A DNA stretch of 5,144 nucleotides from JAKZSU01 sp047517485 (GTDB lineage: Bacteria; Pseudomonadota; Alphaproteobacteria; UBA7887), in NCBI GenBank assembly GCA_047517485.1, contig JAKZSU010000170.1, forward strand, positions 1 to 5,144, in the 5' to 3' direction. How positions within the stretch are numbered: the stretch's first letter is position 1; each line of letters starts with the position of its first letter. Made by a program: the position numbers and the translations under genes. Shown one piece after another: positions 5,078 to 5,144 of this stretch. The notes below the pieces were generated by a model. It did no database searches and was not told the origin of the DNA. It was given only the letters and a program-made list of their open reading frames with translations.

Positions 5078-5144
5078 ATGGATGTTCTCGACCGCGCCGA
5101 TCTCCCATTCCCGCATTCGCTACCCGAGTTCCAGCGACTTTTCC
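5078..5144 (+). CDS. Start of a probable IS1595-family transposase, cut by the right edge
   Basis: An ATG at 5078 follows AGGGGAG (5065-5071) with a 6-base gap. The visible 22 residues begin MDVLDRADLPFPHSLPEF and end QRLF. From memory, an N-terminus with LPxSLPEFQRLFP leading into a zinc-ribbon is typical of IS1595-family transposases; the zinc-ribbon and catalytic domain would lie beyond the window. If correct, an insertion element begins somewhere in 4897-5077, downstream of the cyclase gene. With only 22 residues the family call rests on motif recall. The start itself is well supported by the promoter and ribosome-binding site. Confidence 0.72.
   Translation, partial: MDVLDRADLPFPHSLPEFQRLF

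Noticed and set aside
4893..5108. Minus-strand 71-codon frame at the right end
   Set aside because: It runs through two promoters and the transposase start, with no domain or good start site.
1..5144. CRISPR array, tRNA, rRNA or phage attachment site
   Set aside because: No regularly spaced repeats, cloverleaf-like sequence or integrase was seen on reading both strands.

Overview
The window looks like a GC-rich proteobacterial chromosome segment, most likely from an alphaproteobacterium. I base this on codon bias, the style of the KorA/KorB and cyclase proteins, and a Tat-exported protein resembling a family I associate with that class. This is judgement from sequence, not a database match. 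It contains three complete well-recognised genes, one complete gene of uncertain family, and gene starts running off both ends.

Left half, minus strand (about 3478 down to 118): a compact operon. korA (gamma-alpha fused subunit) and korB (beta subunit) encode a two-subunit 2-oxoacid:ferredoxin oxidoreductase, most likely the 2-oxoglutarate enzyme that makes succinyl-CoA, CO2 and reduced ferredoxin. The two genes are 1 base apart. Eighteen bases after korB comes a small gene for a Tat-exported protein that resembles the N-terminal part of DUF2927 proteins and appears shortened at its C-terminus. A further minus-strand gene probably begins at the extreme left edge, where a strong ribosome-binding site lies 6 bases before an ATG.

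Centre (3479-3855): a 377-base divergent intergenic region. It carries a perfect TATAAT, three copies of a 9-base word (GGCCGGTCA, one inverted), and several stem-loops, including one just upstream of the ribosome-binding site of the rightward gene.

Right half, plus strand: a 346-residue cyclase-family (kynurenine-formamidase-like) metal-dependent hydrolase (3856-4896). It is followed by 181 bases with two sigma70-like promoters, then the start of a gene (5078 onward, cut by the window edge) whose first 22 residues look like an IS1595-family transposase. The promoter nearest that gene is bracketed by a perfect 10-base inverted repeat.

KorAB would link the TCA cycle to a ferredoxin pool. The cyclase is divergently transcribed and need not share the pathway. 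I see no defence system, CRISPR array, RNA gene or clearly novel multigene system. The points most worth a second look are the regulatory architecture around the transposase start, the repeats in the divergent region, and the small Tat gene attached to korAB.
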